This document shows, one piece after another, positions 9,037 through 17,606 of a stretch of DNA of 64,000 nt. The translations under genes and the position numbers were made by a program. Under the pieces are notes generated by a model that did no database searches, was not told the DNA's origin, and saw only the letters and a program-made list of their open reading frames with translations. This stretch comes from Prauserella shujinwangii (GTDB taxonomy: Bacteria; Actinomycetota; Actinomycetes; Mycobacteriales; Pseudonocardiaceae), in assembly GCF_003001955.1 (NCBI RefSeq), contig NZ_PVNH01000002.1, positions 434,001-498,000 of the forward strand, written 5' to 3'. The number at the start of each line of letters is the position of its first letter. Positions within the stretch are counted from its first letter, which is position 1.

Positions 9037-9908
9037 GCTTCCGAAAGATCGCCGAGGGCATCCCCGGCGGCACCTGGCTCGACGACCTGGCACGGGCGTC
9101 CGCGATGGCGGCGCACGCGAAGTTCGAGCGCACGTGCCGCTCGCCGCTGCTGCGCGTGTCGGTGCTCGGCACCTCGCAGCTGGACGCGTACACGTTCTCC
9201 GACATCGGCAAGGCGCTGCAGGACGCCACGGCCAAGATCGGCCACATCGTGCGCAACCCGCAGGGCGAGATCACGTACGTGCAGCCCGCGGATCGCGAGA
9301 AGGCGCCGCTGATCCAGCGCGGGCAGGCGGGCAACGCCATGTTCTTCGGCTTCCCGGAGACCTCGGAGCCGGACGCGCTGATCCACGACGGCATCGAGAC
9401 GCTGTCGGAGCGGGCGGTCAAGGAGCTGTGCGACTTCCTGCCCGCGAACGGCTCCGACGACGGCGCGCTGGACGCGGTGCTGTTGCAGCGCGACACCGTG
9501 CGCAACGCGGTGAGCGACATCGTGAACGCGGTGATGAAGACGTCCGGCATCGGCCTTTCGCTCATCCCGACCGCCGGGGACGAGCTCACCCGCAGCATGA
9601 CGACCGAGCAGGCGCGGGTGCTGCACAGCAGCCTGCGGGAGTCCAGGGAGGACGTCGGGTACGAGACGGTGACCGGCCGGCTCGACGGGGTGCGGACGCG
9701 GCGGCGGATCTTCTACCTCGAGCGCGACACGGGCGGCACCATCCAGGGCGCCGTGGCGCCGGACCTGCTCGACGAGATCAAGGTCAACCTGGACCGGCCG
9801 GTCACGGCCCGGCTCCGCGTCGTCCGGGCCACCACGATCGACGGCAGGCGCGGCAGGCCCGTCTACGAGCTGCTGAACATCCACTCGGAGACGAGCCTGT
9901 TCGACTGA
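9033..9908 (+). CDS. Hypothetical protein coupled to DUF6932-like gene
   Basis: 291 residues from the GTG at 9033, whose second base begins the stop of the upstream gene. No signal peptide or membrane segment. Distinct regions are LLRVSVLGTSQLDAYTFSD (about 40-60), a central acidic helical part (LIHDGIETLSERAVKELCD) and a C-terminal beta-rich part (RRRIFYLERDTGGTIQG). I recognise no catalytic motif or family. The overlap and the strong terminator right after it make the two genes a self-contained two-gene unit. Confidence 0.65.
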   Translation: MSFRKIAEGIPGGTWLDDLARASAMAAHAKFERTCRSPLLRVSVLGTSQLDAYTFSDIGKALQDATAKIGHIVRNPQGEITYVQPADREKAPLIQRGQAGNAMFFGFPETSEPDALIHDGIETLSERAVKELCDFLPANGSDDGALDAVLLQRDTVRNAVSDIVNAVMKTSGIGLSLIPTAGDELTRSMTTEQARVLHSSLRESREDVGYETVTGRLDGVRTRRRIFYLERDTGGTIQGAVAPDLLDEIKVNLDRPVTARLRVVRATTIDGRRGRPVYELLNIHSETSLFD

Positions 9909-9952
9909 CCACGCGACGGTGTCCTGATCGATGTCCTGATCGGACTCCCGAA

Positions 9953-10005
9953 CGAGTGCGGCCCCGTGCCATCAGTCCCGATCTGATGGCACGGGGCCGC
10001 ACTCG
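9953..10005 (+). terminator. Perfect 23-bp hairpin terminator
   Basis: Arms at 9953-9975 and 9983-10005 are exactly complementary over 23 bp with a 7-nt loop (TCCCGAT). It is 45 bp after the stop of the gene ending at 9908. There is no T-tract, as is common in actinomycete terminators. Confidence 0.8.
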
Positions 10006-10083
10006 GTGAAGCGGTCATCGCTGCCGACGGCGGCCCGGGGTTCACCCCGAGCAAGGAAGATCCCGGACCGCCCGGCAACGACT

Positions 10084-10108
10084 ACCTCATTGGTCGCGCC
10101 AATGAGGT
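10084..10108. terminator. Short perfect hairpin
   Basis: ACCTCATTGG and CCAATGAGGT form a 10-bp perfect stem with loop TCGCG. It lies between the two larger hairpins that close the flanking convergent transcription units, and may be part of a bidirectional terminator. Confidence 0.55.
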
Positions 10109-10121
10109 GGCGACACGTTAA

Positions 10122-10163
10122 CAGGCCGTGTGGGGGTGGCTACAAGCACCCCCACACGGCCTG
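10122..10163 (-). terminator. 17-bp hairpin terminator of ectD
   Basis: Perfect 17-bp arms at 10122-10138 and 10147-10163 with an 8-nt loop, 22 bp downstream of the ectD stop codon on the minus strand. Confidence 0.8.
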
Positions 10164-10185
10164 CGATCAGTTCGTTACCGGAACG

Positions 10186-11091
10186 TCAGCGGGTCACCGG
10201 GGTGAACTCGCGGCTGGCGATGAACGTCGGCCGCGGCTTGCCCGCCGCGAACGGCTCCACGAGCGCGTTCTCGACGCTGTTGAACACCAGGAAAATGTTC
10301 GAGCGCGGGTAGGGCGTGATGTTGTTGCCGGACCCGTGCATGATGTTGGAGTCGAAGAACAGCGCGGAGCCCGCGGGCCCGGTGAACTGGTCGATACCGT
10401 GCTCGGCGGCCAGCCGGGTGATGTTGTCCTCGCTCGGCACGCCGATCTTCTGCTCCTTGAGCGAGGTCTTGTAGTAGTCCTCCGGGGTCTCGCCGACGCA
10501 CTGCACGAACGTCCGCTGCGAGCCCGGCATCACCATGAGCCCACCGTTGAACGGGTAGTTGTCGGTGAGCGCGATCGAGCAGCTCACGCAGCGCGGGCGC
10601 GGCATGCCGTCCTCGGCGTGCCAGGTCTCGAAGTCCGAGTGCCAGTAGAACCCGGACCCCTTGAACCCGGGCATGTAGTTCACCCGGCTCTGGTGGATGT
10701 AGACGTCCGATCCGAGGATCTGGCGCGCGCGATCCAGGATCCGCGGATCCCGCGCCAGCTCGCTGATCAACTCACTGACCTTGTGGACCTCGAAGATCGA
10801 ACGGACCTCGCCCGAGGCCTTCTCGGTGATCACTCGCTCGTCGGCCTTGAGCTGCTCGTCCGAGGAGAGCCGCACGAGTTCCTGCCAGTAGCCCTGGACC
10901 TCGGCGGGGGAAAGGAGTCCCTCGACGATGGAGTACCCCTTCGCGTCGTGCGAAGCGAGGGTGGCCGCGTCGATCGGCCCGTCGTGTTCACTGCCCCAGA
11001 CAGTGGGATCAGTGCGCTCGAGAAGGTCTCCCTCGGTCGCGACGATCCGGGTCGGATAACTGTCCTCAACACGGCTCTCAGTGAGAGTCAA
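10186..11091 (-). CDS. ectD: Ectoine 5-hydroxylase
   Basis: 301 residues, the usual length of EctD, a non-haem Fe(II)/2-oxoglutarate dioxygenase that converts ectoine to 5-hydroxyectoine. The family signature FYWHSDFETWHAEDGMP holds the iron ligands His151 and Asp153; the distal ligand is His252 in NIMHGSGNN. The gene lies 169 bp after ectC, separated by two strong hairpins, so its expression may be uncoupled from ectABC. A perfect hairpin follows the stop codon. Confidence 0.97.
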   Translation of the reverse strand: MTLTESRVEDSYPTRIVATEGDLLERTDPTVWGSEHDGPIDAATLASHDAKGYSIVEGLLSPAEVQGYWQELVRLSSDEQLKADERVITEKASGEVRSIFEVHKVSELISELARDPRILDRARQILGSDVYIHQSRVNYMPGFKGSGFYWHSDFETWHAEDGMPRPRCVSCSIALTDNYPFNGGLMVMPGSQRTFVQCVGETPEDYYKTSLKEQKIGVPSEDNITRLAAEHGIDQFTGPAGSALFFDSNIMHGSGNNITPYPRSNIFLVFNSVENALVEPFAAGKPRPTFIASREFTPVTR

Positions 11092-11173
11092 ATTACTCGC
11101 CTCCTATGAGTGCCACTTTGTACTTGGATTTTCTTTCTTCCAGCGCCCCATTCAGTCGTGGTGGTGGGGAACT

Positions 11174-11250
11174 CAGCCGGGTCGTGAGTGGTTACCCGTT
11201 TTAACGACCGATAACCACTCACCACCCGGCTGCGGCTCTCCGCAGCCGGG
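11174..11250 (-). promoter_or_regulatory. Overlapping alternative hairpins between ectC and ectD
   Basis: Read on the minus strand, the transcript first meets an 11-bp hairpin (arms 11240-11250 and 11225-11235, loop of 4). The ectD-proximal part of that hairpin, 11224-11232, is also one end of a larger stem with 11174-11182, extended by 11 bp more (11184-11194 with 11212-11222) after one mismatch. The two structures share bases and cannot fully coexist. That is the geometry of an attenuator, or of a partial terminator that sets the ectD:ectABC ratio. Confidence 0.6.
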
Positions 11251-11260
11251 TGTGCGGCTA

Positions 11261-11668
11261 CTAGCTCGCCGCCGTGTCCTCATCCTCCCTGATCAAGGGG
11301 TACACACCGTTCTCGTCGTGGACCTCTCGCCCGGTCACCGGCGGGTTGAACACGCAGACGGTCTTCATGTCCGTCTTCGGCCGCACCTGGTGCTTGTCGT
11401 GCTTGTCGAGCAGGTACAGGGAGCCCGGCTTCAGCTGGAACGTCTCGCCGGTCTCCTTGTTGGTGATCTCGCCTTCACCCTCGTAGACGAACACCGCTTC
11501 AATGTGGTTCGCGTACCAGAAATCGTTCACGGTGCCGGCGTACAACGTCGTCTCGTGCACCGAGAACCCGGCCTTCTCCTTCGCGAGAATGATCCGCTTG
11601 CTACGCCAGTTCGGGGTTTTGATGTCGGCGTCGGTGTCGGTGATCTCGTCGAGGGTCCGGACGATCAA
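11261..11668 (-). CDS. ectC: L-ectoine synthase
   Basis: 135 residues, a single cupin that cyclises N-gamma-acetyl-2,4-diaminobutyrate to ectoine. It begins [16 protein letters not shown] and contains the conserved WRSKRIILA and [14 protein letters not shown] segments, plus [14 protein letters not shown], where cupin metal and substrate residues fall. Third gene of ectABC, 32 bp after ectB. Confidence 0.97.
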   Translation of the reverse strand: MIVRTLDEITDTDADIKTPNWRSKRIILAKEKAGFSVHETTLYAGTVNDFWYANHIEAVFVYEGEGEITNKETGETFQLKPGSLYLLDKHDKHQVRPKTDMKTVCVFNPPVTGREVHDENGVYPLIREDEDTAAS

Positions 11669-11700
11669 AGCACTCTCCTTCGGTATTTCGGCGGCCGGGC

Positions 11701-12954
11701 TCAGTGAGACAGCACGGCCTTGACGGACTCCGTGATGATCTCAAGGCCCTGCGTGAACTCGGCGTCGGTCGTCGTCAGCGCGGGCAGCAGCTTCATCACC
11801 TCGCCGTCGGGGCCGGAGGTCTCCATCAGCAGGCCGCGGTCGAACGCCGCCGCGCAGACCTTGCCCGCCAGCTCCCCGTTCGGGAACTCCAGGCCCCTGG
11901 CGAGCCCGCGGCCCTTGGCGGTCAGCTGCGCGTCCGGGTACTCCCGCGCGATCTCCTCCAGCACGGCGCCGACGCGCTCGCCCTTGGCCTTGGTGGACTT
12001 CTCGAGCTCGTCGTCGGCCCAGTACGTCCGCAGCGCCTCGGTGGCCGTGACGAAGGCCGGGTTGATGCCGCGGAAGGTGCCGTTGTGCTCTCCCGGCGAC
12101 CACACGTCCAGCTCCGGCCGGATCAGCGTCAGGGCCAGCGGCAGCCCGTAGCCGCCGATCGACTTCGAGAGGCACACCATGTCCGGCTCGATGCCGGCCT
12201 CCTCGAAGCTGAAGAACGGGCCGGTGCGGCCGCAGCCCATCTGGACGTCGTCGAGGATCAGCAGGATGTTGTGCCGCTTGCACAGCTCGGACAGGCCCTG
12301 CAGCCACTCCAGGCGCGCGGCGTTGATGCCGCCCTCGCCCTGGACGGTCTCCACGATCACCGCGGCGGGCTCGTTGAGCCCGCTGCCGGAGTCCTCCAGC
12401 AGCCGCTCGAAGTAGAGGAAGTCGGGATAGGTGCCGTCGAAGTACCGGTCGTACGGCATCGGGGTGGCGTGGACGAGCGGAATGCCCGCGCCGCCTCGCT
12501 TCATCGAGTTGCCGGTGACCGACAGCGCCCCCAGCGTCATGCCGTGGAACGCGTTGGTGAAGTTGATCACCGACTCCTTGCCGGTGACCTTGCGCGCCAG
12601 CTTCAGCGCGGCCTCGACCGCGTTCGCGCCACCGGGACCCGGGAAGATCACCTTGTAGTCGAGATCGCGCGGCTGGAGAATCACCTCGTTGAGGGTCTCC
12701 AGGAACTCACGCTTCGCGACGGTGAACATGTCGAGCCCGTGGGTCACCCCGTCGCGGGAAATGTAGTCGATCAGCGCTTTCTTCAGGACCGGGTTGTTGT
12801 GCCCGTAGTTGAGCGCCCCGGCGCCGGCGAAGAAGTCAAGGTATGCCTTGCCGTCCTCGGAGTAGATCCAGCTGCCCTGAGCCCGGTCGAACACGACCGG
12901 CCAGCCCCGGCTGTAGCTGCGCACCTCGGATTCGAGCTTTTCGAAGATGCTCAC
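11701..12954 (-). CDS. ectB: L-2,4-diaminobutyrate transaminase
   Basis: 417 residues, class-III PLP aminotransferase. The pyridoxal lysine is Lys264 in [29 protein letters not shown] and [17 protein letters not shown] are typical of EctB. It makes 2,4-diaminobutyrate from aspartate semialdehyde with glutamate as amino donor. Lies between ectA (78 bp gap) and ectC. Confidence 0.96.
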   Translation of the reverse strand: MSIFEKLESEVRSYSRGWPVVFDRAQGSWIYSEDGKAYLDFFAGAGALNYGHNNPVLKKALIDYISRDGVTHGLDMFTVAKREFLETLNEVILQPRDLDYKVIFPGPGGANAVEAALKLARKVTGKESVINFTNAFHGMTLGALSVTGNSMKRGGAGIPLVHATPMPYDRYFDGTYPDFLYFERLLEDSGSGLNEPAAVIVETVQGEGGINAARLEWLQGLSELCKRHNILLILDDVQMGCGRTGPFFSFEEAGIEPDMVCLSKSIGGYGLPLALTLIRPELDVWSPGEHNGTFRGINPAFVTATEALRTYWADDELEKSTKAKGERVGAVLEEIAREYPDAQLTAKGRGLARGLEFPNGELAGKVCAAAFDRGLLMETSGPDGEVMKLLPALTTTDAEFTQGLEIITESVKAVLSH

Positions 12955-13032
12955 CCTTGCTCCGTCTCCTGCATCGCGGGCGAATTCTCGGTGTGTTCCT
13001 TCACCCGGGCGGCCTTCGTGCGGCCGCCGTGG

Positions 13033-13590
13033 TCACGTGCTTTTCTCGGTTGTCGCGTGCGCACGAACGAGCGGGCCGATACGGAACAGGTCCTCCGGTT
13101 CGTGCTCGTCCGGAAAGTCACCGGCGGCGAACAGTCGCGACCGTTCGAGCGTGGCGTCCCACCGCTTCGCGAAAGACTCGAACAGCCGGATCGACGCTTC
13201 GTTGTCCGGCGTGATGGTGGTGTCCAGATACCGCACCCCCTCCTCGACGAGGCGGGCGAACAGGGCGTCGAGCAGCTTACCCGCGAGTCCGCGACCACGC
13301 TGGGAAGCGTCGACCGCCACCTGCCACACAAGACCCGACTCGGGCCGGGACGGCCTGCGGTAACCGAGCACGAAGCCGACCACCTCACCGTCGACGCGCG
13401 CGACGACCGAAGTGTCCGCGAAATCGTTACACCACAACAGGTACGCGTACGACGAGTTGAGATCAAGCTTTTGTGAATCACGCGCTATCCGCCAGAGAGC
13501 GGCGCCGTCGGACTTGGACGGGCTTTCGATCACCACGTCACCGGCCGCCTGTTTGTCGCCGTTGGCACGCTCCGTGTGCTTTCCGGACAT
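13033..13590 (-). CDS. ectA: L-2,4-diaminobutyrate N-gamma-acetyltransferase
   Basis: 185 residues with a GNAT fold. The acetyl-CoA motif A is VAVDASQRGRGLAGKLL, and SYAYLLWCNDFADTS is the EctA substrate-side segment. First gene of the ectoine operon. The ATG at 13590 has no clear ribosome site (upstream bases are GTTATGCAGAT), so a leaderless or short-leader mRNA is possible. The 240 bp upstream hold the promoter. Confidence 0.94.
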   Translation of the reverse strand: MSGKHTERANGDKQAAGDVVIESPSKSDGAALWRIARDSQKLDLNSSYAYLLWCNDFADTSVVARVDGEVVGFVLGYRRPSRPESGLVWQVAVDASQRGRGLAGKLLDALFARLVEEGVRYLDTTITPDNEASIRLFESFAKRWDATLERSRLFAAGDFPDEHEPEDLFRIGPLVRAHATTEKST

Positions 13591-13829
13591 ATCTGCATAA
13601 CCTAACAGAATATTTTGGCCGGTTCAGCCCGCGCGCAGCGCCGGCAGGCGACCTACCTGCAACGACGACGAAACACCTGTGACAATCCCTACACGAATGT
13701 ACCGATCATCGACACGAATGTGCTACCCGCGCAGCACGGTACGACCGCCGACTGTACGGCGGCAGGGACTTCACAAGGTAGTGGCAGCGGCCCGGTTTCG
13801 TAAGAGGGCGAGCGAGCGAACACGGAGCG
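13591..13829 (-). promoter_or_regulatory. ectA upstream region with direct repeats
   Basis: No supported gene in these 239 bp. They are less GC-rich than the neighbours, with AATATTTTG near 13610. ACACGAATGT occurs twice, at 13691-13700 and 13712-13721, a 21-bp period (two helical turns) placing both copies on one DNA face, 101-131 bp before the ectA start. This region must carry the ectoine promoter; the repeats are candidate regulator sites. Confidence 0.5.
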
Positions 13830-14300
13830 TCACCGAGTGTGGGTGGCGGTCAGCTTCCGGGTCTGCTCCCGCAGCACCTCGACGACGCGGCCGACGTAGT
13901 CGGCGATGACCCGCTGCTCCGCTTCGTCATAGCGCGAGACGACCGCTTCCATGGCCGCGGCGAGCCCCTGGAACACCTCGGACCGCGCGCCGTCGCCCGT
14001 GCCGGAGACACGGACCCGCCTGCGGTCCGCCGGATCGGTCTCCCGGCGCACGAGGCCCGCCCGCTCCAGCCGGTCGATCATGCCGGTGATCGCGCCCGGG
14101 GTGAGCCCCGTCGCCTCCGCCAGCTCCCCCGCGGACATCGGCCCGCGCCGGTCGAGGAGAGCCAGCGCCCGCTGGTCACCCGCGCTGACTCCGAGCCGTG
14201 CTCCCACCGCCTCGTGGAACATGACGACCGCGGTACTGAGCTCGCGGCCGAGTTCCGCGCCCCGGTGCCCCTCTCCCGTCACTCCGCGCACTTTACCCAC
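13830..14300 (-). CDS. MarR-family transcriptional regulator
   Basis: 156 residues with the MarR winged helix at about 50-115: MSAGELAEATGLTPGAITGM as recognition helix and the wing DPADRRRVRVS. Divergent from a membrane-protein gene across an AT-rich palindrome (14313-14331), which is the usual arrangement for MarR autoregulation plus control of the neighbour. Effector unknown. Confidence 0.88.
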   Translation of the reverse strand: MGKVRGVTGEGHRGAELGRELSTAVVMFHEAVGARLGVSAGDQRALALLDRRGPMSAGELAEATGLTPGAITGMIDRLERAGLVRRETDPADRRRVRVSGTGDGARSEVFQGLAAAMEAVVSRYDEAEQRVIADYVGRVVEVLREQTRKLTATHTR

Positions 14301-14312
14301 CTCGCGATTTAG

Positions 14313-14331
14313 TTTATTTTAGTGAAATAAA
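14313..14331. promoter_or_regulatory. AT-rich palindrome, probable MarR operator
   Basis: TTTATTT and AAATAAA (arms 14313-14319 and 14325-14331, 5-bp spacer) stand out in very GC-rich surroundings. They lie between the divergent MarR gene (start 14300) and the membrane-protein gene (start 14355), as expected for an operator. Confidence 0.65.
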
Positions 14332-14354
14332 TCAACTGACTGGGGGTGTCCGGG

Positions 14355-14882
14355 ATGAGGCGATACGGCTGGCGCGAAGAGCTCCGGGTGGCGGCCGAGG
14401 TACCCAGATGGGCGTGGCGGTGTTACCGGCGTCACCTGCCGGTCATCGCCGGGTTGTCCCTCGTCGCGTCCGTGCAGCGGGTGGTCGTGGTCGGCTTCGG
14501 CGAGCACGTTCCGGCACTGGCCGCGGGGCTGTCGGAGGCCCTCGTCGTCGTGGTGCGGCTGGCCCTGCTCGCGCTGATCACCCGCTGGGCACTGCGCGGC
14601 GTGCCGACGTCCTGGGCGAACGTCAACCGCTTCGTCACGGCCCACTGGCCGAGCCTCGTCATCCAGACCGCGTTCCTCGGCGCGGTCTACCTGGTCTTCG
14701 GCGTCGTGGCCGAAGAGCTGGTGCTGAAGCTGCTGCCGGCCTCGGCTCGCGACGCCTATCTGAGCGCCCTGCTGTTCGTGAAGAACCCGACGATCATCGC
14801 CTTCACGTTCGTCTGGGTCGTGGGCATCGTCAGGCAACTGCTCTGTGACCGGGAGCAATCCCCGGTGGACGTGCGACGATGA
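14355..14882 (+). CDS. Hypothetical membrane protein
   Basis: 175 residues with about four hydrophobic segments (HLPVIAGLSLVASVQRVVVV, LVVVVRLALLALITRWAL, LVIQTAFLGAVYLVFGVV, TIIAFTFVWVVGIV). The ATG at 14355 is preferred because GGGGG at 14341 is then at normal ribosome-site distance; a GTG at 14346 is the alternative. No family recognised. It is likely controlled by the divergent MarR regulator, and its stop lies just before the DNA glycosylase gene. Confidence 0.72.
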   Translation: MRRYGWREELRVAAEVPRWAWRCYRRHLPVIAGLSLVASVQRVVVVGFGEHVPALAAGLSEALVVVVRLALLALITRWALRGVPTSWANVNRFVTAHWPSLVIQTAFLGAVYLVFGVVAEELVLKLLPASARDAYLSALLFVKNPTIIAFTFVWVVGIVRQLLCDREQSPVDVRR

Positions 14883-14886
14883 CCTC

Positions 14887-15462
14887 ATGTCGCGAACCCT
14901 GCACCTCACCGGCGACCCGGACGCCGACCGGCTGCTGTCCGACGATCCCCTCGCCCTCCTCGTGGGGATGCTGCTCGACCAGCAGGTGGCGATGGAGGTC
15001 GCCTTCGCGGGGCCGAAGAAGATCGCCGACCGGCTCGGCGGCTTCGACGCGCACCGCATCGCGTCCCATGATCCGGAGAAGTTCGCCGCGCTCTGTGCCA
15101 CGCCGCCCGCCGTGCACCGCTTCCCCGGGTCGATGGCCAGGCGGATCCAGGCGCTGTGCGAGTACGTCGTCCAGCACTACGACGGTGACGCCACGGCGCT
15201 GTGGACCGACGGCGACCCGGACGGGCGGGAGGTGCTGCGCAGGCTGAAAGCCCTGCCCGGCTACGGCGACCAGAAGGCCAGGATCTTCCTCGCGCTGCTC
15301 GGCAAGCAGTACGGCGTGCGGCCCGAGGGCTGGCGGGAGGCCGCGGGCGCCTACGGTGAGGACGGCGCGCGCCGGTCGATCGCCGACGTCGTGGACGAGC
15401 GGACGCTGAACGAGGTGCGCAGCTTCAAGAAGGCCGCCAAGGCCGCGAAGAAGAGCGGCTGA
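14887..15462 (+). CDS. HhH-GPD base-excision DNA repair glycosylase family protein
   Basis: 191 residues. The N-terminal segment LLVGMLLDQQVAMEVAF is the conserved entry helix of the family, and LPGYGDQKARIFLALLG is the helix-hairpin-helix. A basic Lys/Ala tail ends the protein. The usual catalytic lysine or GPD aspartate context is replaced by GVRPEGWREA. It probably excises damaged bases, but substrate is not predictable. ATG at 14887 begins MSRTLHLTGDPDAD. Confidence 0.82.
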   Translation: MSRTLHLTGDPDADRLLSDDPLALLVGMLLDQQVAMEVAFAGPKKIADRLGGFDAHRIASHDPEKFAALCATPPAVHRFPGSMARRIQALCEYVVQHYDGDATALWTDGDPDGREVLRRLKALPGYGDQKARIFLALLGKQYGVRPEGWREAAGAYGEDGARRSIADVVDERTLNEVRSFKKAAKAAKKSG

Positions 15463-15501
15463 CGCCACGGCCGCCGCCCCAAGGCCCCAAGGCCCCAAGG
15501 C

Positions 15502-15528
15502 GGCATTCGGGCGGCTCGCCCGAATGCC
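15502..15528. terminator. 12-bp hairpin between convergent genes
   Basis: GGCATTCGGGCG pairs with CGCCCGAATGCC across a GCT loop. It lies between the glycosylase gene and the convergent DUF892 gene and could serve both. Three tandem copies of CCCCAAGG-like units precede it at 15477-15500. Confidence 0.72.
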
Positions 15529-15547
15529 ACGTTCGGGAAACGGCCCG

Positions 15548-16036
15548 TCAGCGGGCGGACGCCGCGAGCTTCTCCTCGACGGCTCCGGGCAGCTTCTGCT
15601 CGAGAAACCGCGCCATCTCCTCCTCCTGCTGGAGGATGCCGCGCAGCCGGTCGGCGATCTCCCGCTCGCCGATCCGCTCGGCGGCGTCGATCAGCGCGCG
15701 GTAGGTCGCGATCTCGAAGTGCTCGGCCGCGTAGTCGGCGATGGCGTTCTTCACCATCGTGTCGCCCGCGGGACGGCTCGCCTGGCCCTGCATCGCGCCG
15801 AACATGGTCGCGAACGCGCTCTTGACCCCGGAGACCTGGCCGCCGAGCGCCTCGATGCACTCGCGCACGATCTGCGCCTGGCCCCTGGTCTCCTCGATGT
15901 GCCGCTCGATGCGGGTCTGGACCTCCTCGTTCTCACCCTGCGCGTCCTGGGCGTGCCGCTGGAGGGTCTCCTCGAGCGCCTGCTCCATGGCGTAGGCGTC
16001 GTTCAGCCAGTTGATCACCTGCTCGCGGTGGCTCAT
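15548..16036 (-). CDS. DUF892 (YciE/YciF-like) ferritin-like protein
   Basis: 162 residues, almost entirely helical. It begins MSHREQVINWLNDAYAMEQA and carries repeated E...H iron-ligand pairs (ETRGQAQIVRECIEAL, then AEHFEIATYRALIDAAERIG), consistent with the ferritin-like four-helix bundle of YciE/YciF. These proteins are linked with stress responses. Stand-alone gene. Confidence 0.87.
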   Translation of the reverse strand: MSHREQVINWLNDAYAMEQALEETLQRHAQDAQGENEEVQTRIERHIEETRGQAQIVRECIEALGGQVSGVKSAFATMFGAMQGQASRPAGDTMVKNAIADYAAEHFEIATYRALIDAAERIGEREIADRLRGILQQEEEMARFLEQKLPGAVEEKLAASAR

Positions 16037-16115
16037 CGCGCGACTCCTTCCGCGTGTCGACTGCCTCCGTTCGCAGGCCTACCCACCGGCGCGACGGGCT
16101 ACCCGACCGCGTGCG

Positions 16116-16161
16116 CTCGTGAGTGGGAAACGTTGTTAGAACCACGTTTCTCACTCACGAG
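16116..16161. terminator. Family A hairpin, copy 1
   Basis: 18-bp arms at 16116-16133 and 16144-16161 with one mismatch and loop TGTTAGAACC. The right arm contains the stop codon (16151-16153) of the minus-strand HxlR gene, so the coding region ends inside the hairpin. The DUF892 gene is read away from it, so it mainly serves the HxlR gene. Confidence 0.75.
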
Positions 16162-16792
16162 GGCGAGGGAAAAGGGTGAGGAACCAGATCGCCGTGTCGC
16201 GGTCCCCGCGCACCCGCACGGTCCCGTCCCGCTCGGCGTCGGCAGGCCGGCGGCGGCCGAAGACCAGGGAGCGCAACGTCGGCGCGTCGGTGTCCACGAC
16301 GGCAGCGGGATCTCCGGCCGCCTCCCGCCGCACGGCGAAATCGCCGTCGGCGACCTCGGCGCGGTAGGCGTCGCCGTCGAGCCGCAACTCGACGACCGCG
16401 CGCCGTCCCGCCGCGGCCGCCGGGTCGAAGGTGGTGCGCAACGCGAGCAGCAGGGCGTCGGTGCTGAGCTCGGCGGACGACCGGAGCTCGGTCCTGCTGC
16501 CCCAGCGGGCGAGCTCCACCAGAACCGGTTGGAGGCCGCGACCGCGTTCGGTCAGCTCGTACACCTGCGCACCGGACGGCGGGCCGAGCCCGGCCCGGCG
16601 GACCACACCCGCGTCCCCCAGCTCCCGCAGGCGCTGGGAGAGCACGTTCTGGCTCAGTCCGGGCAGCCCGCGGCGCAGGTCGGCGAACCGTTTCGGGCCG
16701 AGCAGCAGCTCGCGGACCACCAGCAGTGCCCACCGCTCACCGACGAGGTCGAGCGCCCGCGCGAGCCCGCACGGATCGTCGTACGTACGCAT
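16151..16792 (-). CDS. HxlR-family regulator with C-terminal sterol-carrier-like domain
   Basis: 213 residues. An HxlR winged helix at about 5-95 (CGLARALDLVGERWALLVVR, LPGLSQNVLSQRLRELGDAG) is followed by a C-terminal domain of about 110 residues (AVVELRLDGDAYRAEVADG, then LVFGRRRPADAERDG) resembling the SCP2-like extension found in some actinobacterial HxlR proteins. Divergent from an alpha/beta hydrolase that it probably represses. The stop lies in a family A hairpin. Confidence 0.85.
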   Translation of the reverse strand: MRTYDDPCGLARALDLVGERWALLVVRELLLGPKRFADLRRGLPGLSQNVLSQRLRELGDAGVVRRAGLGPPSGAQVYELTERGRGLQPVLVELARWGSRTELRSSAELSTDALLLALRTTFDPAAAAGRRAVVELRLDGDAYRAEVADGDFAVRREAAGDPAAVVDTDAPTLRSLVFGRRRPADAERDGTVRVRGDRDTAIWFLTLFPRPRE

Positions 16793-16855
16793 ACTTTCGA
16801 ATATAGAGCAACTGGTGTTAATTTAGGACCGACCTGGTGACGTGAGGAGGTCCCC

Positions 16856-17560
16856 ATGGCCACGTTCGTCCTGCTGCACGGAGCCGGCTCCGACTCCTGG
16901 TACTGGCACCGCGTGCTGCCCGAGCTGCGCTCGCGCGGACACGACGTGGTGGCCCCCGACCTGCCCTGCGACGACGACTCCGCCGGCCTCGCCGAGTACA
17001 CCGACGTCGTGGTGGACGCCATCGGCGACCGCAAGGACGTCGTGCTCGTGGCGCAGTCCATGGCGGGGTTCACCGCGCCGCTGGTGGCGCACCGCGTGCC
17101 GGTGGAGCTGATCGTCCTCGTGGCGGCCATGGTCCCCGCGCCGGGCGAGGCGCCGGGCGAATGGTGGGCCAACACCGGACAGCCGCAGGCCGAGCGGGAG
17201 CTCGCCGAGCGGCAGGGCCGCGACCCGGACGCGCCGTTCGACCCGTTCGTCACATTCCTGCACGACGTCCCCGAGGACGTGCTCGCCGAGAGCGGCGCGC
17301 ACGTGCGGGACCAGTCGGGCACGCCGTTCGAGCGACCGTGGCCGCTCGACGCGTGGCCTTCGGTCCCCACCCGGTTCGTGCTCTGCCGTGCCGACCGGTT
17401 CTTCCCCGCCGCGTTCCAGCGCCGCGTCGTGGCCGAACGGCTGGGGATCGTCCCCGACGAGCTGGACTGCGGGCACCTGCCCGCGCTCGCCCGGCCGGTC
17501 GAGCTGGCCGACCTGCTGCACGGCTACTGGACCGGCCTACCCGACCGCGCACGCTCGTGA
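16856..17560 (+). CDS. Alpha/beta-hydrolase
   Basis: 234 residues. Oxyanion region LLHGAGSDSWYWH, nucleophile Ser68 in VAQSMAG, and a His near the C-terminus in DCGHLPALARP, where the catalytic base belongs. It resembles the small EstC/salicylate-esterase type of hydrolase; substrate unknown. GAGGAGG precedes the ATG. The stop codon at 17558-17560 lies inside a family A hairpin. Probably regulated by the divergent HxlR protein. Confidence 0.87.
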   Translation: MATFVLLHGAGSDSWYWHRVLPELRSRGHDVVAPDLPCDDDSAGLAEYTDVVVDAIGDRKDVVLVAQSMAGFTAPLVAHRVPVELIVLVAAMVPAPGEAPGEWWANTGQPQAERELAERQGRDPDAPFDPFVTFLHDVPEDVLAESGAHVRDQSGTPFERPWPLDAWPSVPTRFVLCRADRFFPAAFQRRVVAERLGIVPDELDCGHLPALARPVELADLLHGYWTGLPDRARS

Positions 17561-17599
17561 GTGGGAAACGTCGTGAGAACCACGTTTCCCACGCACGAG
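17554..17599. terminator. Family A hairpin, copy 2
   Basis: 18-bp arms at 17554-17571 and 17582-17599 with a single mismatch. It includes the hydrolase stop codon and separates convergent genes (hydrolase and DUF445), so it can terminate both. Confidence 0.78.
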
Positions 17600-17606
17600 G
17601 CCGGGG

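Noticed and set aside
11704-13476. 590-codon open frame opposite ectB and ectA
   Set aside because: No domain, and both strands cannot plausibly be coding here; ectAB are certain.
15477-15500. Tandem CCCCAAGG units as a functional repeat array
   Set aside because: Only three short units; more likely slippage next to a terminator.
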